This document shows, piece by piece, positions 33,200 to 46,732 of a stretch of 64,000 nucleotides of DNA. Within the stretch, counting starts at the first letter, position 1; each line of letters starts with the position of its first letter. A program made the translations under genes and the position numbers. Origin of the DNA: Embiotoca jacksoni (Eukaryota; Chordata; Actinopteri; Embiotocidae); assembly GCA_022577435.1 (NCBI GenBank), contig JAKOON010000006.1, positions 13,772,501 through 13,836,500 of the forward strand, written 5' to 3'. The notes beneath the pieces were generated by a model that worked only from the letters and a program-made list of their open reading frames with translations, was not told where the DNA came from and did no database searches.

Positions 33200-33383
33200 C
33201 TTGTCAGAAAGGTTTTTGAGTGCATCTCTCAGTCCAGGTGACGAGTGCTCATGGGCAGCCTGGAGGAGCTGGTCCGCTAAGCTTGTGATGAGGGGCTGGA
33301 GGAGGCTCATGGTGCTGAGCACCTCCTGAGCTTTGGCTGTGTGCTCTGGAGAGTAGTAGATACACTGGTAGGCAGTGCTGAAG
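33200..33383 (-). CDS. inpp4b: inpp4b exon
   Basis: This 184-bp exon reads FSTAYQCIYYSPEHTAKAQE, then VLSTMSLLQPLITSLADQLL and QAAHEHSSPGLRDALKNLSD plus K, with acceptor ctaccgcag and donor gtgagg. SFSTAYQCIYYSPE is among the most conserved INPP4 stretches. The retroelement's 3' LTR ends only 111 bases from its donor, so the insertion sits close to a splice site. Confidence 0.96.
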
Positions 33384-36300
33384 CTGCGGTAGAGGAAGAA
33401 AAAACATGTCAATTCAGATTTTATAGAAACATGGTTGTTGCACGGTAATGGACTGGGAACAGCAAATCACAGTTGAGAGAATTCATATGAGAAAGTGACC
33501 CAGATTTAATGTAGGGTGCCTTTAACTGCAGTACTCTGTGCCACACTTGAGTTCTTTTGAACTCAAGATCTGGTACATTTGGTCGGTGCGAATGTTGTGT
33601 GACGTACCAAAGCACGGTGCTACAATCCACAGACTGTTTCATCCAAATGGACTCGGATAAGGTGTGAAAGCAAGCTGTCCCGAAATCAGGAAGTGTACCG
33701 CTGCTGAAGCTCTTTTCAAACATAAACAAGCAGTTTTCTGCCCCACCTGCAGAATAATCATACCTAATGAGAAAAAAGAACTTGCTTGTAATGATACTGC
33801 AGCCAGACTGGACAGAAGCTCATCCCATGTTTGTTTAGAGCTGTGCTGTTGGTTTTCTTAGTGACTATTTGACATTTTGCCAAAAACTCTCAGAGTAGGA
33901 CGGATCAACATTTGATATCAAACAAGCTATAAGTTACATTGCGACCAGCATTGTTTGACCTGGTCCTTCTGGTAAATAAACAGTAACAAAACAGGATGGA
34001 CCAGCTGTGAGATGATTTACATATCTTTGACTGGATTCCTAACCATGGACAACTATCTTTTCAGATACTGAAATAAAGATTCTTCTGTTGTTCAAAATAG
34101 TGCTACTGTATGTGATAGACTGCATACAGTTACATTGTGATATACTGTAAGCAGTTCCACCTAATTGTATCTATCTTGCATCACAGGTGTCAGTCCCTGA
34201 CTACATTGATACAATTAATTAAGTTGGATAGTCTTATTTTTACCAAATAATAGAGAAGCTTGATTGTAACTTTGATCAAAAATGTGTGTGGGGTTAGTAA
34301 GGTCTAATTTTGTTAAATACAAACATTACGTTATGGTGCACTAATTTTCTGAGTTCATTCTATTATTTGCTGCTGCACACGCAAGGCTTTGCAGGCACTC
34401 AGCTTGAACTGTCAAATTGGACCTGCAGTCCAATGTCAACCCATTTTTGTTACATGAATAATTAACCCATTCTTCATTTCAAGGGAGCTATTTAATAGCA
34501 GACAAAAACACCTTTTGTCAGTTACTAGATTCAGGGCAAATCACTCCAATCAAACATTCTCCTCGGGTAAAGTTCCAGTGACTTTCAATGAGTTTCTGCT
34601 GACTTCCTGCCATCAGATGTAGCGTGGAGCAAGGCAGTCATTTGCAACCCTCCCAGCTAGTTTAGAGTCAGCTCTGCAAACCTCTATGTAGGCCAGACCC
34701 CAGAGCCAGATCCTTAGGCATAATTGACACGAGAGAGAGAAAGAGAGAAAGAGAGAAAGAGAGAGAGAGAGAGAGCGAGACAAAGAACTGGCATAATACA
34801 GTATTTTCTGCAGTGCTCCTAATATTTTGCAGCGAGGGAAAGAAAAGTGCTTCATTAGAAGTCGCCCTGTGTGGAACAGCACTACCTGATGTATCAATAA
34901 GTGTGGAAATCTGAGGGCCTTAAGAAATTAAGCATAGTGGTAGATACAAGCCACTAACTATGTCTTTGACTGGCTAACTTTAAAATCTTGGCTTTGTCAT
35001 TACAGCTAATGAGCCCCCTGGAGGACTACCACCCACAAGCTCAAAGCTAATCAAAGGAATCACTAAGTGAGAGGGGGACACAGGGCAAACAGTGTGAAGT
35101 CCTCAACCGCATAGTGTCACCATTTCTACTTGCAGACTTCTGTTACCCCCTCTCTCACAACCATACCTTCAAATGCTACGATTTCCACCACAGAGAATTC
35201 CAGAATAGAATAATCTACTGCAACAAAGTAAAGTCTGTAAAACCCTTTCATCCCCTGTGAGCTTACATTCGTCTTATTACATTATGCAGAACTAAAGAGA
35301 AAAAAAAAAAAATCCTACAGGACCGCAACAATAGAGATACTCCAGAAATGAGGCAAAGGAGAAAGTTGTTGGAGGAAGACAATTGCTCCAGAGGCTGAGA
35401 TTCAATAACAGCCCTGTTGACTCATAAGTACAAATCCAATCCCATTAGGGAGCCTATGCAGGCAATAATGAATGTTGGGACATGCCACCTGATGCTCGAG
35501 GACAGAATTGATCCCCTCTAAGGCTGGCTAAGGCAAGGAACTTTAATTGTCTCATCAGCATTGTTGTCAGTCCAAACGGGTCTACCAAGGTGGCAAACCA
35601 TGCGCATGTGTAACAGCATAAATCTGCGAATGCAAACTTGATGAGAGGCCAAAGGGGATGCAAACGAGGATTTGACTGTCATTTCAAGCCGTGGGTATGT
35701 TTTTCTCCCGGACATACTTTGGGAGTGTTGTGTTGCTCTTTTTTCTTTTTTTTGTTAAACTTTTTTTAAAGATGGCAAGAAAGCAAAAGGTGGACATAAA
35801 AATGCACAAAATAATCTGGTACTACACCTGCAAAGCTTCAATTATTTGTCCTTTAATGAGGATGTGATAGAGGAGTGGTGATTGAAACCTGGTGTAACAT
35901 TTGAGGCCATAGTTTGTCTTTGCGTTGGATTGCCAGAAAAGATAATCCTCCCATCTGTTTAAGTTAAACATCGGTGGAATTTAGACTCAAGCTGACTCTT
36001 GGCACACCTAAACTTTTAACAATCTCCTTCTTAGTTTTACTTAAAGGAGCCTCCATAAAAACACATTATTTATGGTTTGTGTAAAAGTAGACCTATATAC
36101 AGTAATTGAAATGTTGAAATCTGCATACATTTCTCATTCTTTTATTTTTACATGCTTTTTAAACCAGAGAAAAGCCTCTGTATACAGTATAAGAATGTAA
36201 ATGTGTTAATTGAAATTTATAATATGAAAATGAGCCATTTGTCCAGGACTTGTCAGGTTGTAAGTCTGCGTGCTTTCCCTGAATATTAATGTGTATGTAT

Positions 36301-37859
36301 ACAGACCTGAGAGACTCATTAGTTTATATTTTCATGTATACTGCACAGAACATTTCAAGTGAATGGGTTTTTCATGTTTCGCACCCTAAATGCCGAGCTA
36401 CGGTACCATAAAAAAGTACTTTTTTAATGAGCCTACAAACTATATCACAGTTGAGGAACCCAACTTGAAGCTACAGTAGATGAAATAAACTAATTTGTGC
36501 AGACTCCATAACAACACACGTAACCTATATAGTGTACTCATTATCTCTTAATAGTGACAAACATAAACACATCCACACACAGTCACCTGCTGGCACGGAG
36601 TCATCAGTGCACCCGGGATTCAATAACCCTAAACCTTTCAACACTTAAATTGGTGAATACTTTACAGAATTCTTTAAAATCACACAAACCCTCTGTTGTG
36701 CTTGTCGATTTCTAAGTCAGTAAAAAAATCGTACATACATCCAATCGCACAGAAAAATACTTATACTTTGAGTGTGGTGCAAAATTCTTGGATTTTATTT
36801 TTATGAGCATACCTAATGCATGACATGCTTTGCTTTTCCTTCATTAACTCCCTATAAATCCATGCGAAGGTGTCATCTAAGGTCTTTACTCTGCGTGACA
36901 CACTTTGTCAAACTTCCAATTACATGTGCCAGATCTGCCCTGCTTCCCAGTTTATACAGTACAGTGCACAGTGGAGACCAGGCCATCCTCATCAAGACAC
37001 ACATAGCAATGGTGTACTTTGAAGCTGTGAAGAAGAGCAGGATATGGTTGAGCAGAATCACAACTGGTCATATAACTGTGCTGGAAAAAATATATAGTGG
37101 TGAGACTGGAAAATAGAATTTGTTATAAAACTCAACAATTATTGTAGTTCAGCTTCATTACAACACTTTGCAGTTTTCACAGCCTGCACAGAAAACTGTT
37201 TTGTTTCTTATTTGGCAGCAGTGACATTACTGGTGCATGTAAGATAACCAGGTGCATTCATTTGAAATCCAAATACATTTGTGTATCATAAAAGGAAGCA
37301 TTGGATGCCGCTGAATAATTCGTATCCAGGGATTCCTCGAAGCATGGAGAGGTGTTTTGAGCCTGAGGGGCGGAACATCACTGTCCATAACCGGAAAAGG
37401 TGCATCAGGTCAGGCGGCCAACCAGGTCATTTTTCTTTGACTTTGGGAGGTTGTGCACCCTAAATTGGCCCCAGGGTCAGACTGTTAACACAAAGTTCTA
37501 CTGTGACTTTCTGAGGCATCTGAGAGAAAACATTCAGTGCAAATAACCTGAACTGTCGCACAATGGCACTTTAGTTCTCCAACATGACAATGTGCCTACT
37601 CTCGCTCAAGTTTCTCACACACAACAACACAAATGTTGCTCCCCACCACCCCCACTTGCTGGTTTTGGCTCCCTGCTACTTCTTTCTGCTCCCCAATAAT
37701 TTGTCACAAACTTTAATGGGAATTCACTGCTCAAGTTTCAGGTGTTGTGTTTTGTCCTGTTTCTTATATACTTTTTGGTTAAGTTGTCAGTAAAGACACG
37801 TCTAAAGACGAGCATTGTAAATTAGCTTAAATTGTGGTATGTGGTATCATTTCATGCTA
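33384..37859 (-). other. inpp4b intron, part left of the second Tc1 element
   Basis: Contains a GA microsatellite at about 34730-34780. The remaining 4 kb shows no coding signal or repeat I recognise. Confidence 0.5.
34730..34780. repeat. GA/GAAA microsatellite
   Basis: Imperfect gagaaagagagaaagagaga run of about 50 bases. Confidence 0.9.
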
Positions 37860-38029
37860 CAGTGGTGCCTGAAAGTTTATGAACCCTTTAGACTTTTTCT
37901 AAATAAATATCCCCTAAAACATTATTGGATTTTTACACCCAAGTCCTAAAAGTAAATAAAGAGAACCTAATTCTACAAATAGCACAAAAATATTATACTT
38001 ATTCTTTTATTTATTTGGGAAAATGATAT

Positions 38030-39310
38030 AATAGTACATACTGTATCTATGAGTAGCCTTTGCTTTCAGTATTTGCTGTGACCCCTTCTGTGGCAATAAC
38101 TGCAACTAAACATTTCCGGTACATCGGCTTGGAGGAATTCAACCTTATTTTTCTGTACACAATAGATTAAACTCTGGGATGTTGGTGGGTTTTCTCACAT
38201 GAACTGCTCACTTCAGGTCCTTCAACAAAATTTCTACTACACTGAGGTCAGACTTTGACCAGATATATTAGTCATTGTTGGGGGTAACCATTTAGCATAA
38301 GTCCCTGTGATATTGGCTAATACCTAAGTTGTAGTTTAGGCCAATAAATATGTTGTTATTATAATTTATTTTCATTTGAAGGGGGATATAATATCAGTCC
38401 TATGTTGGAGACAGTACAGAGGCCAGCTGTGATTTCAAAACTGGACTAGCTGAAAATACTTTGTCTGACAGAGAAACTACAGGTATCATCAGAATGGGTA
38501 AATTCTGCGGTTTATTTTGAAATACAGTCCGTTATGAGGCGATTGGAACTTAAAAGGGGGCGTGTCAGTCTGCTAATTACACAGCGCGACTTAGAATGAT
38601 TCTGATTCACTAACATACACAAAGTGGTGAGAACCAAATTGGTTGGTACACATGTGTCATGAATCCCACGGTGATTTTGCATAAGCACTTACTTTGTGCC
38701 CAACGTCAGAACATTTCTACGCACATATTAGTGAATGAGGCCCATTGTCTTTTAGCATTTGCTGATATAATTCAGAGTTGATGGTTGCATCAATAATGAC
38801 AATCGTCCAGATGCAGAAAAAACAGGTCCAAATCATGATACCTCCACCATCATGTTTCACAGATGGGTTACGGTTCTTATACTGAACTGCACTCCTTTCT
38901 CTTTAGAAGATGCAAAAAGACCCAAAAAGTTATATTTTTTCTCATCTGCTCACAAAACATTTTTCCTACAGCCTTCTGGCTTGTCTATGAGATCTTTGGC
39001 CAACTGCAGACAGGCAACAATGCTCTTTCTTTTGGGAGGGCTTCACTCCGGGTTACCCTGACTACACACCATTTTTGTTCAGTGTTCTCCTGATGGTGGA
39101 CTTATGAACATTAACGTTAGCCGATGTGAAAGAGGCCTTCAGTTGCTTAGAAGTTAACCTCAGTTCCTTTGAACACAATCTGTCTGGCTGTGGATTGGTG
39201 GAGTTAAAACTCTTAAGAGATGGTTTTGTAACCTTTTCCAGCCTAATGAGCATCAACAAGTCTTTTTCTGAGGTCCTAAGAAATCTCCTAGTGTCATGAT
39301 ACACTTCCAC
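38030..39310 (-). pseudogene. Tc1-like transposase remnant, split
   Basis: The amino half on the minus strand reads ELRLTSKQLKASFTSANVNV, then HKSTIRRTLNKNG near 39065-39170. The middle is frameshifted, with fragments of the catalytic core and an end at ELYQQMLKDN near 38745. The carboxy part resumes near 38285 as SLTSVVEILLKDLK, the catalytic-Glu segment, followed by AVHVRKPTNIPEF. The segment with the second catalytic Asp is missing at the insertion. Many stops are present. Confidence 0.82.
38291..38745. mobile_element. nested insertion inside the Tc1-like element
   Basis: About 450 bp with no transposase similarity sits between two halves of the transposase. Imperfect inverted sequences gattcactaacata (about 38604-38617) and catattagtgaatgagg (38724-38740) lie in its right portion. 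The left boundary is approximate. No open frame of note. The superfamily is unknown. Confidence 0.5.
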
Positions 39311-39625
39311 AAACCTGTGTAGTGAAGCTCAGACTTTGATAGATCCCTGTGTATAAATAAAAAAAACACCTGATTGTCATCCCTTTGACTGAAAACACAA
39401 CATTTTACCTTCATAATTACTGTTAATCCTAGAGGTTCACATATGTTTTGCTAGTAAGTTCCCTAGTAACTAAATGGCCAAGAGTAATATTTTAATGTAA
39501 TTTGTTTCATTGAGTTCACTTTATCTATATTTAGGACTTGTTTACAAATCAAATGATGTTTTAGGTCTATTAGGTCTAGGTATATTTATGCAGAAATATA
39601 GAAAATTCTTTTAAGCACCACTGTA

Positions 39626-41195
39626 CTTGTCCTTTAACAAATAAACATCAAAAAGTGGAAAAATGTCAGTGAAAAAAAACACATTTCATCCATCGTCAGA
39701 GGCATGTTTGGGCCGCACAATATGTGCACTTGGAACTCTCCATCTCCTGTGAGAGAATATTAGTTTCCTCTTAGGTGAAGCTCCTTCAGACTCCATTAGA
39801 TGACATCAGTACGTCATTGTGGGAAAAGCAATTCTTCCAGAAGGAATTGCTGCCAGACTCCAACACACTCACTGATAATGTATGATAATGGATTCCTTTT
39901 AATCCCACCCCTCACCACCCTGGGTGCGCCACGGACCTCCAGTCATTAAAATACCGAAGGTGTGCCGCCACTCCCTCTGCACAATATGCACAGCACACTT
40001 GACTGCGCTTCGCACCTGCACTTTGATTCATTCATGGCATTATCACCATTCATCTTTTTATAATTCCATTTTCACTGACAAACAGGGTTGGATCTCCAGG
40101 AAAAAGGAGCCACTCCATATGCTCAGACACCAGTAGCACAACACTTTATCAGGCTACCCTGAGTTTAGGACAAAATTCCGGTCTACTAACAGGTTACTAA
40201 AAAGAGCATCGTGTCCAGAGTGAATTCCTTCCTTGATTATAGGAATTGGTTACAACAGTAATGAGTGGGAGAAAACTGCTGGACCCAGCGGCCTAATTAA
40301 GCTAACATCTCTGGCGGATGGCTAATTAATAGTGTAAAGAAAATTAATGAAGAGAGTGTGGCCTGCTGCTGACAGCTAGCAGGAGTAAAATGCAGCTACG
40401 TCAGCAGAGAGTCCTGCAGCACTTCAGGTGACTGCCAAAGCCTGCTTTGTCATTTAGACAGCATGCTCCAATCATGGCTCTTATACCAGGCCACTGCCAC
40501 ATGGCCACGGTAAAAATATACTGTTTGCTATAGATACATAATAAAAGATCTCATCTCAAATCAGATTTTTTTTTTTTAACAGCCAAACCCTATCTGATGA
40601 ATCCTCCATTGGGCACTGATCTCACATCAGTTACAGTATGACAGCCAAAGCTTTCCTCGATGATTCAGACACATTCAGAGCCTGATCTGTGACCAGAGAA
40701 GCCTCAAGGCTACTGACAGCCTCCTTCTCCATCACCCACAGAACCTGGAGCAGGCTGACTCCAGAGCAGGCAAAGACCTAACAAGCTGCTGTCCATCAGT
40801 ATGCACTCCCAGCCACTGCCAATGTCCTGTCCCTCAAACCTACACAGTAATCCTGTGAGGAAGTTATTTTGTTGGACAACATGCTGCTAGTCACATTAAA
40901 TCTGGATATCGGCCCCAAGAGGCTCTATTAAGGGTGTACGATCTAGTTTCAACCACTCGCTGTGTCCCAGAAATGTGTCACTTGGCATTTCTGCTTGACC
41001 AGGAGGCCTGGCGAAATGACAGCGGTTCTTCCTCTCTGTTACGGTGAACAGGATTCAAAGACACATGTTGAGAGGGGCTCTACTGCACAGCTTCTGCCCC
41101 AGCTAACTACAGCTGACCTTACAAAAGGGGTCTGTGTAACATTTTGAAAATATATATGTCTCTGTCCCCCATGCATGTAATAAAACACATGCAGA

Positions 41196-41285
<90 letters not shown>

Positions 41286-43787
41286 AGTAGTCCAGGAGGA
41301 GAAAACTTGATTTTCAGATTCAATAAAATCTGTGTTGCATCGTTATTCAGATCATTTGAATAATTTAAAAGAGGCTGCTAATGAGAGATTAGACCACCTC
41401 AGCAAATTCACAGCTACGTCTACAGGGTTCAATTAAACACGAATAAAAATCCAGCGACTTTTAAAACAGACATTTAAGTGGGACTGCATGCATTAATGAA
41501 AGATAAATGCTTTTGCCCTGTGTGTACATGTGCAAGGTTTCTTGAGGAATACTAAGTGTAGCTATTGATTAAACTCTTTGCTGGCCCATCCTGAGAGACA
41601 AACTACATTGCATACTCTGACCAATGCCAAGTTTGGCCAATGCAGGTTTTTAATGGATCTGGAAAGAACCCCCCTCCCTCTCTGCTAGTGTCTAGGGAAC
41701 AAAGACAAATAGCTCTTTTATTGCCCTCCTGGTAACACCTCTGTGCTCAGGTTTCCTTTTTTTACGTCCTCAATCCTTTTCCATCTCCTCTTTGATGAAT
41801 TAATATCACATTCAATAGCCAAGTCTCACATCTTGCCGATTGTTCCCTTTTTAATCAAATGTGATTACAAAAGACTGCTTCTGAAAAGGCGAGGAGGCAT
41901 ACTGGGAGAAGTACAATGAGTGTCTGTGTGAGTGTGTGTGTGTGTGCACATTAATCTTTGCTCTCCTGAAATAGGCTTGACTTACCGTGCAATTAAGGGA
42001 CTTTCACCTGAACACAACTGCAGTACTTCACATTAACACACAAAAAAGCCTCATCCGGTCCTTTTAGTTGGTCGGATGTTCACTGCACGCAAAATGAAAT
42101 CAAATGAATCCATGAAATAATGAATGCCCCTGGTTTTAAGTAAACATGCACCTTCATTATAATGGTTACAGCGATACTCTGTGAAATCAGAGAATCTGAG
42201 TTTATTCCTATTTCTGACTGACAATTGACTACATTCCAGGTCAAACATGTATAAGGCTCAGCGCAGGCCGTAGTCGGCTAGCCAGGCGGAAAATTGGAAA
42301 TTTTAAGCTATAGTGAGTCATTAGCTAAGTCAAATATGAAACAAAAAGCTCCATCTCCCCGGAGAATTATTTCTGAAGTGTAATCTCACATTCAAAGTAA
42401 ATGATTTCACTTCAGTGGATTCCCGAAAATATGCCAACCTTATCATTGTTCATGGTAGCAGATAAAACTGACCATCTTCAGCAAATTCACTTGTGCACTT
42501 TAGCGTAAAAAAAAACCTTTCTTTATTTTTTATTATCAGCACAGGCCTGCAACTATTTTCCCATCAGCTTATCCATTTTATACCCATTCCTCTCCCCTTT
42601 TCCATCTTGCCTCTGCCCCTTCTTTCTTGAGCTGCAAACTCTGTAACTAATTGGATCTGGCATGGTCTGTAATGACTTTGCACTCTGTGGGGAGCTATGG
42701 GAAAAATCACCCTTCATTTCTTCTGGCATAACTCAAGTGACCACATACTGAACTCCAGTGACATATAGCTCCATCCTGCATCCAAAGGGCAGAGACAGCA
42801 AAATTTACAGGATACTGCTGATCACAGGTTTGAGAAAATCCTATGGATATGTTGCCCCAGAGTGCACTTTCAGTCAGTGCAAGTGTGGATATATCTACAT
42901 ATGCATCTCTGCATATATAATACAACAGCACTGTTTCATTTTATTCAGCTAACCTTCAGTGTTTGTGGAGCTGGCGGAGTTAGTCAGAGAAGGAAACACA
43001 GAGGACATATTTTCTCCATCAAGCAATCAAGCGGAGAGCTGCTTCGCAGCCACAGGCTGAACTCAATCTAACATAAAACTCAATCTGACTGACTACCTGT
43101 GTGTCAGTAGGAATAACTCAAAATATCTGTAGTTCAAACACTCGTCTGAACAAAGCCTCTACATTAAGCTCACTTCTTTTTCAGAATAAGGGCTGTTCTT
43201 GGAGATACTTAGGAGTGCCATTGATTGATTGATTACTGGAGTGCTTATTGTAGAGTCATCTCACAATCATTGGTTGTGGATTGTTGCCCATGTGCACTCT
43301 AAACATATTTTTGTAGCATCAATGTAGTCACTGGTCGTTGCCTCAGATGAGAATTGTTTCCTATTCTTAAAACCTTACGCATTCAACAGCGAGCTCCTGC
43401 AGCTGGGAAGTTGCAGCAAAAAATGTTGCTCTTCAGTGAAAAGTTAATACACAACATCAGGAGGGAGAGAAATGCTTGCAAGGGAAAAGAACAGGTGCAG
43501 AGGAACTTCTGACTCAACAAACCTTTTCCATCATGCCTGTTGCCTCCAGTCAAAGTGAGCTGTCAGATCCACTGGAGTTCCAGTCTAATTTCAGCATGGC
43601 TTAGCTGTAAGTAACTACATGTTACTTAGAAAATCAAGTCCCTGGGCCAGGGACAAATTTATGTGTCACCAATAATTATGATCAGGTTTAATTCTTTTGT
43701 CAATCCAAGCCTGTTTCCTCAGCATGTGTCCTGTATTGAATGGCTCAGTTATAGCACATGACTTCATGGTGTAAGGTTGCTTCATAC
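39626..43787 (-). other. inpp4b intron, part right of the second Tc1 element
   Basis: Holds the GCAC/CA compound microsatellite at 41196-41284. Otherwise it appears to be unique intron with no exon recognised. Confidence 0.5.
41196..41284. repeat. compound (GCAC)n-(CA)n microsatellite
   Basis: About 11 gcac units (41196-41240) pass abruptly into about 22 ca units. The tetranucleotide probably arose from the dinucleotide by an A-to-G change that then spread by slippage. Confidence 0.95.
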
Positions 43788-43896
43788 CTCTTTTTCTCTG
43801 CTTCGTATCTGCTGAGTAGACGCTGCAGACCACCACTCTTAAAGCCCTGGAAGTGGGCTGCAGGAGCACCAACAGTGATGATGTCATAGAACGCAT
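43788..43896 (-). CDS. inpp4b: inpp4b exon
   Basis: This 109-bp exon reads AFYDIITVGAPAAHFQGFKS, then GGLQRLLSRYEAEKK, with acceptor ctgtacag and donor gtatga. The DAFYDIITVGAPAAH stretch is a signature of INPP4 proteins. The first two bases finish an Asp codon from 46628, and it ends in a split Ser codon. Confidence 0.96.
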
Positions 43897-46627
43897 CTGT
43901 ACAGAGAGAAAACAGCATTTATAGCATCTAAAATAAATACAGCAGCTTGGAACCATTGAAGGCACATGAGGACATTTAGGTGAGAAAATTGTGATTTGAG
44001 AAAATTAATTATTCCTGTCAAAGTGGGTTTTTCAATTTGAGATAGACTCCAACTTAATTTCAAGTTGGAATGTTACAAAAATCATCTATTGAAATGCCAC
44101 TAATAAAATGACACCTGACATGAGGATTGGCTCAGAATTGATTAATAATACAAGCAGCTGTTTCAGGGCTTGAGTTCATATTAAAATGTGAAAGTTATGT
44201 GATGTGTGCCTGCAAAGTGTTTCCTTCCATAAATTAGGTAACAAACCACACAAACAGTATTTTTGCACCAAACCCCCCCCAAAAAACCAATGTGATCTAA
44301 AGCGCTGTGACATTATATCAATGTCTATATATCACTGTACTATCAGTCATCTTTCTCCAGACATGTCTTGGTCTTAGTGTAGCGCTGGTCCCATGTTAAA
44401 CCGGAAGGACAGCCAATGTCACAGAGCTTCGTTTCAATTTGTACACCAGCGTCAAAAGTAAATAAACAGCTCACAGACAGCTAGGCGGCCACAGAGGTGC
44501 TTAGAAGAGGACTCGTTTTGAATGAGTAATGGATGAAGCTGACAATTAAATCAGAAAAACAGGGAGGTGGGAAAAGGAGGTGGATGGAGGGATTATGAGG
44601 GTGAATATTTTGGTGTGGTTTCGTGCCAGGTCAGTTAATGAACACCCCTGAGAAAGCCGCAGTCCACAGCTCTGACCGTAGGAAAACAGATTGTTGGAAA
44701 TATAAATTAATGACAGAACTGTTCCAAGTTTTGCTATAGAGTAAAGTAAATGACAGCACCACAATGGACCAATAGCGGTTTGACGTCGGGGCATTGCTGC
44801 TAGTACTACCCACTGTTTCTACCATTAATTACCCCTGTGCTCAGCCAACAGGCTTCCCTGACTGCCATACGTCTGGCCCCTGGAGGTTTCAGATATCCAG
44901 GTTCCCTTAATTGGTTCTCTCACAGCAGAAGTATTGCGAAAAAAACAATGGCGGGTTTCAGGACATCAAGCACAATAACCAATTTGTGCATGATTTGCCT
45001 GCTCTTCCTCTCACACCATCTATTCCCACTAAATCAACAACAGAACAAGCTGTTTAAGTACTGAGAGGACAATCGCTTTCTTAAAGAGGAAACTGATTGT
45101 GGCAGGCAGGATGAGTGCATATAATTCATACTTAACCCATTCAACAATTCTTTTTAACAATAACAAAACATCCTTTTACTTGACCCAAATATATGTTGAA
45201 CAATGATTTTTAGTTCAGCTCTGCCAAGCTGAGCTTTTTAGGCTGGAAATATTTTTACAGTTGTCATTTCAGAGACAAATGACAGCCATTAACTGCATAA
45301 CAAATGTTTTAAAGCTCAAAATGTTATTTTTCCCTGATTTCCTTTACCTGTTGAATGATCAATTGACAAAAATGCAGGGTTCAGCATTGTTGAGTAGATT
45401 GCAAGGAAATGCATCACTTTAGAACATCAAATGGAACAATGGAGCAATTGATGTGGTTGGAAACTGAAACTCAGCTGCATTAAGCACCAGGTTCCAGTGT
45501 TTCCTGGGCCTGACTGATTGCAGCCATTTATCACATTTATCACATGTTTTTCCTTTTTTTAAATCAAGCAAAATGTGAAAATTAAATAGGCATTTCATAT
45601 TCAACAATGTTGTTAAAGTAAATGAAAACGCGTGCCGTTTTTTGTTTGATTCACATCAGATGACCACTGATGTCATGTTCAGTCTGTTGTAAAGCTGTGT
45701 TTTCCCATATTCACACAGGTTCAGCAAATTTCACGGTAACTTTTTTAATACTTGAAACATGCAGTCTGTTGCCAGTTTATCAGGTCCAGATAATTAATGC
45801 GGTCTAATATAACAGTCATACTGACAGACTTGATTCATATGATGCATTGAGTCAATAGTTTTGTTACTCAACTATTTTTGTGCTGTTTGGCATCACGGCT
45901 TTTCAACATTATTCAAATTTCTTAACTGACATTTTGTAGCCAGTGGGAGAAGTCTGTAACATGCAGGTATGTAGTACGTAGAGTCATATAGTGGTGTGTG
46001 CTCACACATCAGCTAAAGCATTGCTGTCTGGAACTGAGTTAAGGTGTAAATTGTGCGCAGAGAGTAATTAACCATGCCTATCAATCAATTGACAAACTTC
46101 TCTAAGGCTAGTTTCAATATGGTTTTCCCAATTTTTGTGCCTTGTCAGAACAAAAACGTTGTGGGATAGTATGACGACTTGATTTTACAAATTCTTTCTG
46201 CCATTATTAGTTGCTTTAATACACTGAGACAGTTTCAAGGCACTAATAGCCTCCACCAGCCAGAGACCTGGATGAGACAGCCGAGTCTTTCACTCCCCAA
46301 AAAACGCAAAGGGCTTAATTAGTGTTTTATCTATTTTTCTCAGGCCAAGTTAATTCTCACCTTTCAGCCTGGGTGATGACCTGGAACCACCCTGTCTGAG
46401 TCCTCTGAGTATCTCTGACAGATGGAGAAGTCAAGCATAGAAGGACAACAGTTGGCGACAACCACCACAGCTTATAGAGGTCATATGTTGCAGAAGCTGT
46501 GCTTTGCATAACATAAAGGGCTCCTTTCTATAGAGCCAAGCTGTTGACTGAGAGTGGAGGACAATCTGATGTCAGTACGTGAAACGTACGTGATTCGAAG
46601 TTTGTCTCTAAGACAGTTGTGTAATAC
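43897..46627 (-). other. inpp4b intron (2.7 kb)
   Basis: AT-rich; no exon or clear mobile element seen. Confidence 0.5.
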
Positions 46628-46732
46628 CTGTTTTTTTGGGGCACGTCACCCTCATCCTCTGGGTGTGCAGGTTTATTGGGATGAACTCCAGGGACTTCTG
46701 GGCTTTGCAGCAGCTCGGCTTGAATGAATGAC
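46628..46732 (-). CDS. inpp4b: inpp4b exon
   Basis: This 105-bp exon reads HSFKPSCCKAQKSLEFIPIN, then LHTQRMRVTCPKKT, with acceptor ttttttcag and donor gtatta. KSLEFIPINLHTQRM is strongly conserved. Another frame (SFIQAELLQSPEVPG) is also open throughout, but its phase does not fit either neighbour. The phase used here joins TGHSFKPS upstream and KKTDAFYD downstream. Confidence 0.95.

Larger units (their letters stand above)
37860..39623 (-). mobile_element. Tc1-like transposon with nested insertion
   Basis: TA dinucleotides flank both ends (37858-37859 and 39624-39625). The left end cagtggtgcctgaaag and the right end, inverted cagtggtgcttaaaag, match. The similarity of the diverged inverted repeats reaches about 150 bases (e.g. 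taaaacattattggattttt on the left against taaaacatcatttgatttgt on the right). A minus-strand transposase pseudogene lies inside and is interrupted by a ~450-bp insertion (about 38291-38745). The sequence is much more diverged than that of the 990-2622 element, so this is an older family or insertion. Confidence 0.88.

Noticed and set aside
41196..41284. Regular tandem repeats checked as a CRISPR array
   Set aside because: They are 2- and 4-base simple repeats without spacers, in a vertebrate genome.
46628..46732. Alternative open frame giving SFIQAELLQSPEV and an apparent frameshift at an A7 run
   Set aside because: The other frame gives the conserved KSLEFIPINLH peptide and matches the phases of both neighbouring exons, so no frameshift is needed.
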